From Dehalococcoidia bacterium (GTDB taxonomy: Bacteria; Chloroflexota; Dehalococcoidia; CAUJGQ01), in the NCBI GenBank assembly GCA_035310145.1, contig DATGEL010000093.1, positions 44,487-108,486 of the forward strand: a DNA stretch of 64,000 bases. Reading direction: 5' to 3'. The notes beneath the pieces are model-generated. The model saw only the letters and a list, made by a program, of their open reading frames with translations. It ran no database searches and was not told the DNA's origin. Position 1 is the stretch's first letter. Every line of letters begins with the position of its first letter. The position numbers were made by a program, and so were the translations under genes. Below, in pieces: positions 34,330 to 44,005 of this stretch.

Positions 34330-35691
34330 TCAGAGCGACCGCCAGCTCGTGCCCTGCGCCGAATCCTCCAGCGCCACGCCCAGCCCAGCCAGGCGATCGC
34401 GAATCTGGTCGGCCAGCGCCCACTGCTTCGCGCTGCGCAGCTCGCGCCGCACCTCCACCAACAAATCAATAAACGGCGCCGCCTCGCGCTTTGTCCCTTC
34501 GCCTGGGACGAAGGTCAGGCCGAGCACGCCACCCAGCTCGCGCAGCGTGGCCTGCGCCGCGGCGATGTCCGCGCCCTCGTCGCGGCCGCGGTTGATCTCG
34601 CGCGCCAGCTCGTATAGCGCGGCCAACGCCTGCGGTGTGTTCAAGTCGTCGTTCATACCCTCGATGAAGCGGGCGCGGAACGGCGCCGCGTCCACGGCGC
34701 GTTCGCCGCCGCCGCTGCCGACGGCGTGCGCCGCGCCCGCCAACCGCTCCGCCCCGCGCTTCGCCGCGTCCAGCGCTTCGTCGCTGGCGTTGAGCGGGCT
34801 GCGGTAGTGGGAGGTGAGCACGAACACGCGCATCGCGTCCGCGCCCCAGCGATCGAGCGCGTCGCGGATGCTGAGAATATTGCCCAGCGACTTGCTCATC
34901 TTCTCGTCGTCGAGCCGCAGATGGGCGTTGTGCACCCAGAAGCGCACGAACGGCTCCTCGCCGGTGAAGGCCTCGGTCTGCGCGATCTCGTTGGTGTGGT
35001 GGGGAAAGATCAGGTCCTCGCCGCCGCCGTGAATGTCGATCTTGGGCCCGAGATAGCGCAGCGACATCGCCGAGCATTCGATGTGCCAGCCGGGCCGGCC
35101 CGGCCCCCATGGACTCTCCCAGGCGGGCTCGCCCGGCTTGGCGCCCTTCCACAGCGCGAAGTCGCCGGCGAACTCCTTCGTTTCGTCGATCTCGATGCGG
35201 GCGCCGGCAACCAGCTCGTCGATACTCTGGTGTTTTAGCGCGCCGTAGCCCGCCTTCTTGCGCACGCGGTAGAAGACATCGCCGCCCGACCGGTAGGCGA
35301 AGCCCTTATCGATCAGCCCCTGCACCATCTCGATAATCTGCGGCACCTCTTCAGTGGCGCGCGGATAGACGGTGGCGCGGGCCACGTTGAGCGCATCCAT
35401 TTCGCGGAAGTAGTCGGCGATGTGGCGCTCCGCCAGCTCCTTTACACTCGCGCCGGAGACCGCCGCGCGCTGGATCAGCTTGTCGTCGATGTCGGTGAAG
35501 TTCTGCACGTGGCGCACGCGGTAGCCGCTGAACTCCAAGCAGCGGCGCAACACGTCGAAGACGATGTAGCTCATCGCGTGGCCGATGTGGCTTGGGGCGT
35601 AGGGTGTGACGCCGCAGACGTACATCAGCACCTCGTCGCCCATCGGCGCGAACACTTGCTTGCGGCCGGACAGCGTATCGGTGAGACGCAT
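34330..35691 (-). CDS. cysS: Cysteinyl-tRNA synthetase
   Basis: A 453-residue class I synthetase. The HIGH motif is SHIGH (34-38), Cys26 in VCGVTPY is the first zinc ligand, GWHIECSAM and HHTNEIAQTEA give the other zinc ligands, and KMSKSLGN is the second ATP motif. C-terminal anticodon-binding helices (DLNTPQALAALYELAREI) are present. The length is normal and the KMSKS region is complete, so it is a true CysRS rather than the MshC ligase. Confidence 0.97.
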   Translation of the reverse strand: MRLTDTLSGRKQVFAPMGDEVLMYVCGVTPYAPSHIGHAMSYIVFDVLRRCLEFSGYRVRHVQNFTDIDDKLIQRAAVSGASVKELAERHIADYFREMDALNVARATVYPRATEEVPQIIEMVQGLIDKGFAYRSGGDVFYRVRKKAGYGALKHQSIDELVAGARIEIDETKEFAGDFALWKGAKPGEPAWESPWGPGRPGWHIECSAMSLRYLGPKIDIHGGGEDLIFPHHTNEIAQTEAFTGEEPFVRFWVHNAHLRLDDEKMSKSLGNILSIRDALDRWGADAMRVFVLTSHYRSPLNASDEALDAAKRGAERLAGAAHAVGSGGGERAVDAAPFRARFIEGMNDDLNTPQALAALYELAREINRGRDEGADIAAAQATLRELGGVLGLTFVPGEGTKREAAPFIDLLVEVRRELRSAKQWALADQIRDRLAGLGVALEDSAQGTSWRSL

Positions 35692-35784
35692 GGACTATCC
35701 TCACAGTCGGCGCCGCGATGCGCAGGGCGATCGGGGCCGCTTTCGTTCATGAACGAGAGGGGGAACGGAATCGGGGCGGCGCGA

Positions 35785-36453
35785 TCAGGCGCTGCAGCTC
35801 GCGCTCACCGCCGCCCGCCGCTCGGCCTCAACGGCCTTGAGGCGCGTCTCGAGCGCCGCGATTCGCTGTTCGAGCTGGCTGATGCGGTCCCATTCCGGGT
35901 CCGGCAAACGCTCGATCGTGTCGTTGCCGGGATTGTGGAAGGCGACGATGTGGCCGGGCACGCCGACCACGGTGGCATTCGCGGGCACGTTGGTGACGAC
36001 GACGGAGCCGGCGCCGATGCGCACGTTGTCGCCGATCGTCACCGCGCCGATCACCGAGGCGTTGGCGCCAACGGTCACGCGGTTGCCGAGCGTGGGATGC
36101 CGCTTGGTGCGGTGCGTGCTTGTGCCGCCGAGCGTCACGCCCTGGTAGAGGTGGCAGTCGTCGCCGATCTCGGCCGTCTCGCCGATCACGACGCCCATGC
36201 CGTGGTCGATGAACAGCCCGTTGCCGATGCGGGCGCCGGGGTGAATTTCGATGCCGGTGAGCATGCGCGAGGCATGCGAGATCACGCGCGGCAGCACGGG
36301 AACGCCGCGGCACTGCAGTGTGTGCGCCACGCGGTGCAGCTGCCGGGCGTGGAAGCCGGGATAGGCGAGCGCAACTTCGAGTGGATGGCGGGCCGCGGGA
36401 TCGCGCTCGAGCGCGACGCGAAGATCGCGGCGCACCGTCTTGAGGAACGACAT
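35785..36453 (-). CDS. cysE: Serine O-acetyltransferase
   Basis: A 222-residue left-handed beta-helix enzyme making O-acetylserine from serine and acetyl-CoA. A helical N-terminus ([22 protein letters not shown]) precedes hexapeptide repeats: [33 protein letters not shown] and [19 protein letters not shown], the active-site His158/His193-equivalent region. A C-terminal coiled coil ([15 protein letters not shown]) is extra. Start set by AGGAG seven bases upstream. It sits next to cysS, away from the sulfur cluster at 49-54 kb. Confidence 0.95.
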   Translation of the reverse strand: MSFLKTVRRDLRVALERDPAARHPLEVALAYPGFHARQLHRVAHTLQCRGVPVLPRVISHASRMLTGIEIHPGARIGNGLFIDHGMGVVIGETAEIGDDCHLYQGVTLGGTSTHRTKRHPTLGNRVTVGANASVIGAVTIGDNVRIGAGSVVVTNVPANATVVGVPGHIVAFHNPGNDTIERLPDPEWDRISQLEQRIAALETRLKAVEAERRAAVSASCSA

Positions 36454-36620
36454 GGCAGGCTCCTGCGACGGCAGTGGGGCAATGGGCGGTGGGGCAGTGA
36501 GATGAAGGCCGGCTTCGGGACGGCGCGCTACACTGCGGGCCGCCCCGCGCAACAGATGCAGGAGCCAACGAACTGTTTCACCGCGACGGCGCGTCCTTGC
36601 AATTCCATCTTCACTCGGCC

Positions 36621-37094
36621 TCAGGCTCGCTCGATCAGCGCGACGGCCTGGGCGCTGATCACCAGGCCTTCGCCCACCGGGCCCAGCCCTTCGTTCGTCT
36701 TCGCCTTGACGCTCACCCGCCCGAGCGGCACGCCCAGCGTGCGAGCGATGCGTTCGCGCATTGCCGCGATCTGCGGCGCCAGCCGCGGGCGCTCGGCGAG
36801 CACGTTCGCATCGATATTCGCCACGCTCCAACCCGCCTGCGCCAGCTCATCGGCGACGAAGCGCAGCAACTCGGCGCTGTCGGCGTCCTGCCAGCGCGGA
36901 TCGCCGGGCGGAAAGTGCCCGCCGATGTCGCCCAGCCCGGCTGCCCCGAGCAGCGCGTCGATCAACGCGTGCAGCAGCACGTCGGCGTCTGAATGGCCCT
37001 CCAGCCCGCGCTCCGCCTCCAGCTCCACACCGCCGAGCACCAGCCGGCGGCCGGCCACGAGCCGGTGCGTGTCGTAGCCGATGCCGACGCGCAT
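36621..37094 (-). CDS. ispF: 2-C-methyl-D-erythritol 2,4-cyclodiphosphate synthase
   Basis: A 157-residue MEP-pathway enzyme. [11 protein letters not shown] carries zinc ligands Asp8 and His10, [17 protein letters not shown] the third His and substrate loop, and DIGGHFPP the phosphate-contact loop. [22 protein letters not shown] is the conserved C-terminus. It lies 62 bp after ispD and forms the usual ispDF pair. Start at ATG 37094. Confidence 0.97.
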   Translation of the reverse strand: MRVGIGYDTHRLVAGRRLVLGGVELEAERGLEGHSDADVLLHALIDALLGAAGLGDIGGHFPPGDPRWQDADSAELLRFVADELAQAGWSVANIDANVLAERPRLAPQIAAMRERIARTLGVPLGRVSVKAKTNEGLGPVGEGLVISAQAVALIERA

Positions 37095-37156
37095 CACCCG
37101 TCTATCGTATGCCGGCCGCCCATGCGGGCGCCAGCGTGCCGAGTCCGCGCTGGGCT

Positions 37157-37840
37157 TCAATCTGTCTGCCGCGCCAGCAGCGCCGCGGCGAGTGCCAGGT
37201 CATCCGGAGTGGTCACCTTGACGTTGCGCACCGATCCGGGAAAGATGCGCACCGGCTGGCCGAGCGCTTCGAGCAGCATCGCGTCGTCCGTTACATCGCC
37301 TTCGCTCCCGCGGTGCGCCGCCAGCAGCAACTCGTAGCGAAAGACCTGCGGCGTCTGCACCGCCCAGAGGCCCTCGCGCGACACGGTCGCTTCCACCGAG
37401 CCATCTGGCGCGGCACGCTTAAGCGTATCCACTACCGGCACAGCGGCGATCGCCGCGCCCGTGGCCGCCACGGCCGCGAAACCCGCGCCGAACAGCGCCG
37501 GCGTGACCAGCGGCCGCGCGGCGTCGTGAATCGCGACGTACTCGACGCCGGCCAGCGCGGCGAGCCCGGCCATGACCGAATCCTGGCGCCGCGCACCGCC
37601 CGGCACGATCGCGCGCAGCTTGCCCATCGGCTGCGCTGCGAGCAGGCAGCGCGTCTCTTCAAGCCGCTGCGTCGCGACCACGAGCACGATCTGCTGGACC
37701 ATCTCGCACCGCTGCGCGGCGTCCAACGAGTGGAGCAGCAACGGCTGCCCGGCCAGCAACGCGAAGAGCTTGTCGGCGCCGCCCATGCGCGCGCTGCTGC
37801 CTGCGCCGACAATCACGACGCCGTTTGCCGACACGCGCAC
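37157..37840 (-). CDS. ispD: 2-C-methyl-D-erythritol 4-phosphate cytidylyltransferase
   Basis: A 227-residue nucleotidyltransferase. The CTP loop reads VIVGAGSSARMGGADKLFALL, with VHDAARPLVTP-type sequence (YVAIHDAARPLVTPALF), and TVSREGLWAVQTPQVFRYELLLAAH. DDAMLLEALGQPVRIFPGSVRNVKVTTPDDLALA is the family end. The first residues (VGAG for the usual PAAG) differ slightly. Adjacent to ispF. Confidence 0.96.
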   Translation of the reverse strand: MRVSANGVVIVGAGSSARMGGADKLFALLAGQPLLLHSLDAAQRCEMVQQIVLVVATQRLEETRCLLAAQPMGKLRAIVPGGARRQDSVMAGLAALAGVEYVAIHDAARPLVTPALFGAGFAAVAATGAAIAAVPVVDTLKRAAPDGSVEATVSREGLWAVQTPQVFRYELLLAAHRGSEGDVTDDAMLLEALGQPVRIFPGSVRNVKVTTPDDLALAAALLARQTD

Positions 37841-37911
37841 ACCCCCGCAAACCGGCGCCGGCAGCGGCGCCGAGTCTTGCGCTCAGTGTGCACGCCTGCA
37901 CGGGCGCCGGG

Positions 37912-39048
37912 CTAGCGATCGGGCCGGGGCCGCGCCACCGAACCCGGCGGCACGTCCTTCACGCCGGTGCGGGCGCGGCTCGAGCCGGCAGGACCGGGCA
38001 GACTGCGCTGCGCCGCCTGCGGCTCGCCGGGGGCCAGCGGGCGGCCGACCGTCTGCGCCTGCGAGCCAAACGGGTCACCGTCCGGCCGTTTGTTGCGCGT
38101 CAGGTCCAGGTCGCTGACGTTACGCTCCTGGCCCTCGCCGGGTGTGCCCATCTTGCCGAACTGCGTGCGCAGCGGCTCCAGGCTGCGTGGATCCTTCACG
38201 CCGGGCTGATGCGTCGGCCCGCCCACCCGGTCGAACTGGGCGCTGCTGCTCAGCACACGGTAGCCCGAGCGCTCCTCGAACGACGACTCGGCGCGGATCT
38301 CCGCATTGACAAGCGTAGGCCGTTGGCTCGATCCCCGCCCGCCGGCCGCCCGCTCCATGTGTGTCGCGGCAGGCGGCCGCGGGGCAGCGGCGTCGGCGCC
38401 CTCGGCACTCGAGATGCTTCTGCCGTCGAGCGTCGGCTCCACGCGAACCGCCCCGCCGCGCAGGTCACGTCGAGACTGCGCCAGCTGAACCGCCGCATCG
38501 GCCGCGGTGAGTCGCCCGCTGGCGAAGCTGTCGTTCGGCGTTGGCGCGACGGCGGCGGCGCGATCGGTGCGGGCGAATGCCTTGGAGCGCGCCCGCTCCG
38601 GTGGGCGGCGCAACGGCGCCCCTCGTTGCGCCGCGCCCCCGGCGAGCGGATCGACTTCGGGCACGACACCGGTTTCCATGCGCAACGGCTCGTGCGGCAT
38701 GCCGCTGACCCGCTCGTGCTCCTCGGGGAACCCGGCAGGCGGCGCATCGAGCTTCATGTCCATGAGCAGCTGCGCCGGCTGATTCAGGATCACGCGGCGC
38801 TCGCCGATCGTCTCGATGTACTCCCGAGGCACGAACAGCCTGCGCTCCTGCTCGCGGCCGTAGGGCACGACCAGGTAGTCGCGACCCTTGCCCTGTACCG
38901 GGCCCAACTCTTCGCCGTCGGCGCTGGCCACCGACCAGCCCGGCTCGATGCGGGCGAAATCGACGCGACGCGCGTCTTCCACGGTCCAGGCCGGCTCAGC
39001 GCCGGGACGGGCGCCGGCCCGCGCACCGGCGGTGTTCTCATCATTCAC
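37912..39048 (-). CDS. PRC-barrel-like protein with a disordered C-terminus
   Basis: A 378-residue protein. An N-terminal PRC-barrel-like module (about 25-90: EPGWSVASADGEELGPVQGKGRDYLVVPYGREQ...LFVPREYIETIGERRVILN) is followed by ~270 Arg/Pro/Ser/Ala-rich residues without clear secondary structure. GTG start at 39048 with GGAGGAGGA upstream. Function unknown; the charged tail suggests binding to nucleic acid or another polymer. Divergent from the MBL gene. Confidence 0.75.
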   Translation of the reverse strand: MNDENTAGARAGARPGAEPAWTVEDARRVDFARIEPGWSVASADGEELGPVQGKGRDYLVVPYGREQERRLFVPREYIETIGERRVILNQPAQLLMDMKLDAPPAGFPEEHERVSGMPHEPLRMETGVVPEVDPLAGGAAQRGAPLRRPPERARSKAFARTDRAAAVAPTPNDSFASGRLTAADAAVQLAQSRRDLRGGAVRVEPTLDGRSISSAEGADAAAPRPPAATHMERAAGGRGSSQRPTLVNAEIRAESSFEERSGYRVLSSSAQFDRVGGPTHQPGVKDPRSLEPLRTQFGKMGTPGEGQERNVSDLDLTRNKRPDGDPFGSQAQTVGRPLAPGEPQAAQRSLPGPAGSSRARTGVKDVPPGSVARPRPDR

Positions 39049-39270
39049 GCGCTTCCTCCTCCGCACTCGGCGGGATCCAGCGGGCGGCCCACGGGTCAGC
39101 ATGCAAACAACGGGGCTGCTCTTCACGCTAAGCAGCACCACGAACGAGCGCGTCCGGCGAAGGGGGTAGAGGACTTCTACTCCGTTGCCGGTCAACCGCC
39201 GCCGAGCGCACGGCGTGGAACATCGATGGTAGGCTGCGCGGTGATGCGACCACGTGGAGCAAGTGAGCGC

Positions 39271-40089
39271 ATGAGCGTGCTGCAATTCGGTGACATCAGG
39301 GTGAGCACCGCATCCGACGGCCATTTACTGCTTGGTCTGAACGGCTTCTTCCCAGACGCGCCGCCCGACGCGTTCCGCGACTACGCCGCGGGCGTTGTAG
39401 GCGACAAGCTGCGCTGCGAGCTGACGACCTACGTGATCGAGTCCGCCGGGCGAACGCTGCTGGTCGACACCGGCCTGGGCAGCTTCCTGGGCCGTTTCGA
39501 GGGCGCCTGCGGCGTCTTGCCCGCTCAGCTCGACGCCGCCGGCATCGAGCCCGAGCGCGTCGACGCGGTCGTGTTCACCCACCTGCACCCCGACCATGTC
39601 GGCTGGAACTGCACGGAGCGCCACGGCGCCTTCGTACCCACCTTTCCCAACGCCCGCTACATCGTGCACCGCCCCGAATGGGAGCGCTGGAAGGATGTTG
39701 AGGCGGGCTACATCCGCCGGCATGTGCTGCCGCTCGCGGCATCCAGCCAGCTCGACCTGGTGGACGACGGCCACGAGCCCGCCCCGGGCGTACGCCTGCT
39801 GAGCACCCCGGGCCACACCGCCGGCCACGTCAGCGTGCTGGTCCACGGCGGCGGCGAGGGGGGCGTCATCACCGGCGACGCGGCACACCACCCGCTGGAG
39901 ATCGAGCACCCCGACTGGAGTCCATCGGCGGATGACGACCGGGTCTTGTCGGCGCGCTCGCGCACGGCGCTGGTGGAGCGCATCGAAGCTGAGGGGCTGC
40001 TGGTGCTCGGCGGCCATTTCCCCGCGCCGCATGCCGGACGCGTCGTGCGCGTCGAGCAACGGCGGGTGTACCGCCCGCTGGCGAGCTGA
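39271..40089 (+). CDS. Metallo-beta-lactamase-fold hydrolase
   Basis: A 272-residue MBL protein. The HxHxDH motif is THLHPDHVGW, a second metal His is in LLSTPGHTAGHVSVLV, and VITGDAAHHPLEIEHPDW carries the bridging Asp; LLVLGGHFPAPHAGRVV gives the last His. This matches the lactonase-like (AHL/N-acyl) group, so a lactone or ester is a likely substrate. Start ATG 39271 chosen; ATG 39244 in frame is possible. Confidence 0.9.
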   Translation: MSVLQFGDIRVSTASDGHLLLGLNGFFPDAPPDAFRDYAAGVVGDKLRCELTTYVIESAGRTLLVDTGLGSFLGRFEGACGVLPAQLDAAGIEPERVDAVVFTHLHPDHVGWNCTERHGAFVPTFPNARYIVHRPEWERWKDVEAGYIRRHVLPLAASSQLDLVDDGHEPAPGVRLLSTPGHTAGHVSVLVHGGGEGGVITGDAAHHPLEIEHPDWSPSADDDRVLSARSRTALVERIEAEGLLVLGGHFPAPHAGRVVRVEQRRVYRPLAS

Positions 40090-40185
40090 GTGGCTCGGCG
40101 CCCGCGGCCACGACGCCGGGCCAGGCCGCGAGCGCCCGACCTGCCGGGTGCTCGGCGCCTATGCAGCCCGGCCGAAGGAGGGGCG

Positions 40186-41319
40186 ATGAAAATCAGCGCC
40201 GTGGAGACACACCTGGTCTGGGGCGGCGGCCGCAACTTCTGCTTCGTCACCATGGACACGGATGAAGGCATCTCGGGCATCGGCGAGGCGGGGCTAACCG
40301 GGCGCGAGCTGGCGATCGAGGGCGCCATGCGCCACCTGGCGCCGCTGCTGCTCGGACAGGACCCGTTCCGCGGCGAGCATCTCTGGCAACTGATCGCCCG
40401 CGGCGGCTTCTTCCCTGCGCTGGGCGTCATCAGTGCCGCCCTTTCCGCGATCGACATCGCCTTGTGGGACATTCGCGGCAAGGCGCTCGGCGTGCCGGTC
40501 TACCAGTTGCTTGGCGGGCTGTACCGCGAGCGCGTTGTCTGCTATCCGCACTGCAACGAGGACGACGTGCAGAAGCTGGTTGAGCGCGCCCGCGCCACCG
40601 TGGCCGAAGGCTGGCGTTTCGTGCGCTGGCACCTGCCGGCCGAGGACGGTCGGCTCGAGTCGCGCACGGCGATCCGCGCCGCTGTGCGCGGCTTCGAGGC
40701 GCTGCGCGCCGCGTTGGGCGATGAGATCGAGCTGTGCCTGGACGTGCATACGCGCCTCGACCAGGCCGACGCGGTCACGCTGCTGCGCGCCGTCGAACCG
40801 TACCGGCCGTACTTCATGGAAGACCCTGTGCGGGCCGAAGATCTGACCGCCCTGCGCCGCGTGCGCCAGCAGACCGCGGTGCCGATCGCGGCCGGCGAGC
40901 AATTGCACTCCAAGTGGCAGTTCCGCGCCCCGATCGAGGAGGAGCTGATCGACTACGCGCGCGTCGATCTCTGCCTTGCAGGCGGCATTACCGAAGCGAA
41001 AAAGATCGCGGCGATGGCGGAGGCGCACCACGTCAAGCTCGCCACGCACAACCCGCTCAGCCCCGTCTCTACCGCCGCCTGCCTGCAGCTCAACCTCGCC
41101 TGTCCCAACGTCGGCGTGCAGGAGCAGCCCTGGCGGCCCGGAACGACGCTCACGGACGTCTTCCCCGTCCAGGTTGAATGGCAGGACGGCTACCTGCTGG
41201 CGCCATCGCGGCCCGGCCTCGGCATCGAATTCGACCGCGCGGCAGCGCGCGCCTATCCCTTCCGCCTCACGGAGCCGCCCCATCTGCGCGCCCACGACGG
41301 CTCCTTCACCAACTGGTAG
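40186..41319 (+). CDS. Mandelate racemase/muconate lactonizing family enzyme (enolase superfamily)
   Basis: A 377-residue enzyme. The N-terminal capping domain is MKISAVETHLVWGG...LTGRELAIEG. The barrel has ISAALSAIDIALWDIRGKALGVPVYQLLGG, a metal-ligand series (ELCLDVHTRLDQ, EPYRPYFMEDPV, VPIAAGEQLH), and HNPLSPVSTAACLQL. These match the galactonate/mannonate dehydratase-like subgroup, so acid-sugar dehydration is likely. AAGGAGGG precedes the ATG. It follows the MBL gene by 97 bp, perhaps as one operon. Confidence 0.9.
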   Translation: MKISAVETHLVWGGGRNFCFVTMDTDEGISGIGEAGLTGRELAIEGAMRHLAPLLLGQDPFRGEHLWQLIARGGFFPALGVISAALSAIDIALWDIRGKALGVPVYQLLGGLYRERVVCYPHCNEDDVQKLVERARATVAEGWRFVRWHLPAEDGRLESRTAIRAAVRGFEALRAALGDEIELCLDVHTRLDQADAVTLLRAVEPYRPYFMEDPVRAEDLTALRRVRQQTAVPIAAGEQLHSKWQFRAPIEEELIDYARVDLCLAGGITEAKKIAAMAEAHHVKLATHNPLSPVSTAACLQLNLACPNVGVQEQPWRPGTTLTDVFPVQVEWQDGYLLAPSRPGLGIEFDRAAARAYPFRLTEPPHLRAHDGSFTNW

Positions 41320-41472
41320 GCGTTGTGGCTGCCCCCGTGCGCGCCGCCGAAATCGATTCTTCGAAGCGCGAAAGCAGACGTGGACAGCGCGGCGGCCCAT
41401 CCCTTGCCCGGCCGCGCGCGGCGCCCGTACGATCGCGGTGGTAATTCTCCGGTGGATCACTTCGGAGTGAGC

Positions 41473-42015
41473 ATGGCCTCCCCTCCCGGCAGCCGCGATC
41501 TTCCCGGCCCGCCAACCGGCGGCAGTGCGCCGCCCGGCGCCGAACGGCCGCCCGTGCCCTGGCACTTCAAGCTGTTCGGGGCGCTGTTCGCCGTCTACCT
41601 GGCGCTGCGCATCGTGCAAATGCTCGGCTGGATCGGAGTGAGCGTGAAGGATCTGCACAACGCGCTGGCGATCGCGATCGTCGTCGGCAACGGTGTGGCG
41701 GCGGTCTGGGGCTTGCTTGCCTGGTGGCGCGGCTGGGCGTTACCGCGCGGCTATCTCGTGCTCGCGCTGTTTGGCTGGATCTTGTTCGTGCCGCAGCTGG
41801 CGCTGGGCATCGGTCTCTACGCCGGCGGCCATCGCGCCCCCGCGGGCTGGCACGGCTGGCAGCACTACATTTACGGGGTCGGCGCCGTGCTCGGCATCGG
41901 CGTCGGCTCCTACTACCGGCGCCGCATGCCCGAGCGACCGGCGATGGTGCTCGGCCTGATCTGTTTCTTCCTCGCGTTGGTCGCGGCGCGGGCCTACGTC
42001 ACCGGCCACGGTTGA
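41473..42015 (+). CDS. Conserved four-TM membrane protein
   Basis: A 180-residue membrane protein with a Pro/Gly-rich cytoplasmic N-terminus and four hydrophobic helices: LFGALFAVYLALRIVQMLG, IAIVVGNGVAAVWGLLAWW, YLVLALFGWILFVPQLALGIGLY, then MVLGLICFFLALVAARAYV. HGWQHYIYGVGAVLG lies in a loop. No family recognised. The ATG (GGAG five bases upstream) is preferred to a GTG six bases earlier. Confidence 0.7.
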   Translation: MASPPGSRDLPGPPTGGSAPPGAERPPVPWHFKLFGALFAVYLALRIVQMLGWIGVSVKDLHNALAIAIVVGNGVAAVWGLLAWWRGWALPRGYLVLALFGWILFVPQLALGIGLYAGGHRAPAGWHGWQHYIYGVGAVLGIGVGSYYRRRMPERPAMVLGLICFFLALVAARAYVTGHG

Positions 42016-42127
42016 GCCACGGCCGGCGAGGCGGCGGGTCCGTTGTCGGACCGCTGGGCCGACCCTACAATCCGAGACGAGAGCCCGACGCCCCGCGTCC
42101 GGAGGGCCTGGAGAGGATAGGAAGCGC

Positions 42128-42319
42128 GTGAAGCCCGATCTGATGGAGATCCTGGTCTGCCCCGTGTGCAAGGGAGAGCTGCAGCTCACCGTGGATGAGG
42201 AGCGCGAGGGTGAGATCGTCAGCGGCTCGCTCTTCTGCGTGCGCTGCAACGAGCGCTATCCCATCGAAGACACAATCCCCAACATGCTGCCGCCCGACAT
42301 GCGCTCCCAGCCGGCCTGA
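42128..42319 (+). CDS. Trm112/UPF0434-family zinc-binding protein
   Basis: A 63-residue protein with the Trm112 pattern LMEILVCPVCKGELQL...LFCVRCNERYPIEDTIPNMLP. Two CxxC pairs bind one zinc. Eukaryotic Trm112 activates methyltransferases; bacterial members have mostly unknown partners. The C-terminal IEDTIPNMLP is the conserved docking strand. GTGAAG precedes the start; the gene is 112 bp after the membrane protein gene. Confidence 0.92.
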   Translation: MKPDLMEILVCPVCKGELQLTVDEEREGEIVSGSLFCVRCNERYPIEDTIPNMLPPDMRSQPA

Positions 42320-42362
42320 AGGCTCGCGGACGCGCCCTCACTCAGCAGTCGGAGGCGTACAG

Positions 42363-42584
42363 ATGGACCGTCCTCAACTCACCGGCGTGGCGATCGTGGC
42401 CGCGGCGGTCGTGCAGCTTCTGTTCTTCGCCGTCGGCATCGTGCGCAGGAGCTATTGGGCGCTGGCGCTGCCGATCGCCTTCGCCGTCGCCGGCATCTCG
42501 GCCCTGGCTATCTGGGTCGGCTGGACCATGATGACGACCGAAGCCGACGTGCCCGAGCCTGAGGACGAGGCGCCGGCCTCGTAG
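42363..42584 (+). CDS. Small two-TM membrane protein
   Basis: A 73-residue protein with two TMs (GVAIVAAAVVQLLFFAVGIV and LALPIAFAVAGISALAIWVG) and an acidic tail (EADVPEPEDEAPAS). No family recognised. It follows the Trm112-like gene by 43 bp and precedes the phosphorylase, in one co-oriented run. Confidence 0.7.
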   Translation: MDRPQLTGVAIVAAAVVQLLFFAVGIVRRSYWALALPIAFAVAGISALAIWVGWTMMTTEADVPEPEDEAPAS

Positions 42585-42667
42585 GTCAACGCCGTGGGCG
42601 CGGGGCGCACGCAGCGGCCCGAATCCTATCCCGAGCGGCGCCGTGGGCCGCTGAGCAGGATGATCCG

Positions 42668-43546
42668 ATGTGGTCGACGCCCGCCCACCTGCACGACCTG
42701 GACGATGAAGAGCACTTCACCGCCCAACACATGCTGGAATACGTGCTCGAATCCACGGGCTGGGCCCCCGCCGACGTGCAGGTCAGCGACGTGGTGGTCG
42801 GCACCTTCCTGGGCCGCACCTGGAGGCGACTGGCGCAGGAGGCGCACGCGGAGCGTGTTGAGCGCTGGATTCTGCCCGCGGAGACGACAACGCTCTTCAA
42901 GGGCACCGCGGGAGACCGGCCGGTCACGGTCGTCAAGTTTCCCGTCGGCGCCCCCGCCACCGCGATGGTGATGGAGGTGCTGATCGCCTGCGGCGCGAGG
43001 CGCTTCCTCATCCTCGGCGCGGCCGGCAGCCTGCAGGAGCGGGCGCCGATCGGCTCGCTGGTGCTGCCGCAGGCGGTGCTGCGCGAAGACGGCGCTTCCT
43101 TCCACTACCTCCCGCCCGAAGCCGTACCCGCGCCCGACCCCAGTCTCACCGCGAAGGTGCAGGCCGCCTGCGAGCGGCGGGGCATCACGCCGCTTCTGGG
43201 TACGAACTGGTCAACGGACGCGATCTTCCGCGAGTTCAAGAAGAAGGTGGAGCACCTGCGGCAAAGCGGTGTGCTCTGCGTCGAGATGGAAGCGGCGACG
43301 ATCTTCTCGGTGGCGGCCGTGCGCGGAGTCGAGGCATCGCTGCTGCTCGCCATCTCCGACGAGCTGTTCCGCCCCTGGGCGCCTGCCTTCCTGCACGATC
43401 TGTACCGCCAGCGCGTGCGTGACGCTCAGCAGATCCTGCTCGAGGTGGCGGCGGAGTTGCCCGTGCCTGGTCCAGCCTCAGCCAACGGCCCACTCGGGAC
43501 CGGCGATCCGGCGCACACCCTCCCGCTCGGCGACGGGCAGGGCTGA
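42668..43546 (+). CDS. Nucleoside phosphorylase (uridine/purine phosphorylase family)
   Basis: A 292-residue PNP_UDP_1 fold protein: VTVVKFPVGAPATAMVMEVLIACGARRFLILGAAGSLQERAPIGSLVLPQ carries the phosphate- and ribose-binding loops. GVLCVEMEAATIFSVAAVRGVEASLLLAISD contains the EMEA ribose motif and the base-binding Asp, as in uridine phosphorylase. It cleaves nucleosides phosphorolytically for salvage. Its last 69 bp overlap convergently with folK. Confidence 0.88.
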   Translation: MWSTPAHLHDLDDEEHFTAQHMLEYVLESTGWAPADVQVSDVVVGTFLGRTWRRLAQEAHAERVERWILPAETTTLFKGTAGDRPVTVVKFPVGAPATAMVMEVLIACGARRFLILGAAGSLQERAPIGSLVLPQAVLREDGASFHYLPPEAVPAPDPSLTAKVQAACERRGITPLLGTNWSTDAIFREFKKKVEHLRQSGVLCVEMEAATIFSVAAVRGVEASLLLAISDELFRPWAPAFLHDLYRQRVRDAQQILLEVAAELPVPGPASANGPLGTGDPAHTLPLGDGQG

Positions 43547-44005
43547 GCAGAGCGCCTGCACGGTCTTTCCCGTGCCGGGCACCACGACCTTCGCCGCGAT
43601 CTCGGCCAGCGGCGCCAGCACGAAGCCGCGCTCGGCCAGGCGCGGGTGCGGCACGGTCAGCGACGGCGACGCACACGTCTCCTCGCCGGCGAGCAGGATG
43701 TCGATGTCGCAGGGGCGCGGCCCCCATACGCGCGAGGGCCGGCGGCCCAGTTCCCATTCGATTTGCTTGGCCAGCACGAGCAGCTCCGGCAGGCTGAGCG
43801 GCGTGGCAAGCGCGCAGGCCGCGTTGTAGAACGCAGGCTGCTCAGTGACGCCGGAGGGCGCCGTCTCGAACAGGCCGCTGACCGCGATCAGGCTGCCACG
43901 CGTCGCGAGCCGGCCCAGGGCGCCGCGCAGATTCAGCAGGCGGTCGCCCAGATTACTGCCGAGCGCGAGCTGGACGGTGCGCGGCGCCCCCGCGGCGGCG
44001 CTCAC
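43478..44005 (-). CDS. folK: 2-amino-4-hydroxy-6-hydroxymethyldihydropteridine pyrophosphokinase
   Basis: A 175-residue folate enzyme. LALGSNLGDRLLNLRGALGRL opens the fold, ETAPSGVTEQPAFYNAACAL is the pterin loop, and WGPRPCDIDILLAGEE (usual RWGPRTLDIDILL) carries the catalytic Asp pair. PHPRLAERGFVLAPLAEIA is the ATP-site helix. The GTG start overlaps the folP stop by 4 bp. Confidence 0.95.
   Translation of the reverse strand: MSAAAGAPRTVQLALGSNLGDRLLNLRGALGRLATRGSLIAVSGLFETAPSGVTEQPAFYNAACALATPLSLPELLVLAKQIEWELGRRPSRVWGPRPCDIDILLAGEETCASPSLTVPHPRLAERGFVLAPLAEIAAKVVVPGTGKTVQALCSALPVAEREGVRRIAGPEWAVG

Noticed and set aside
34330..35691. Mycothiol ligase MshC instead of cysS
   Set aside because: The chain has full tRNA-synthetase length with the C-terminal helical anticodon region and standard KMSKS; mycothiol genes are not nearby.
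37825..39270. Long upstream extension of the MBL hydrolase frame
   Set aside because: It runs antisense to the PRC-barrel gene and has no domain; the hydrolase fold begins at 39271.
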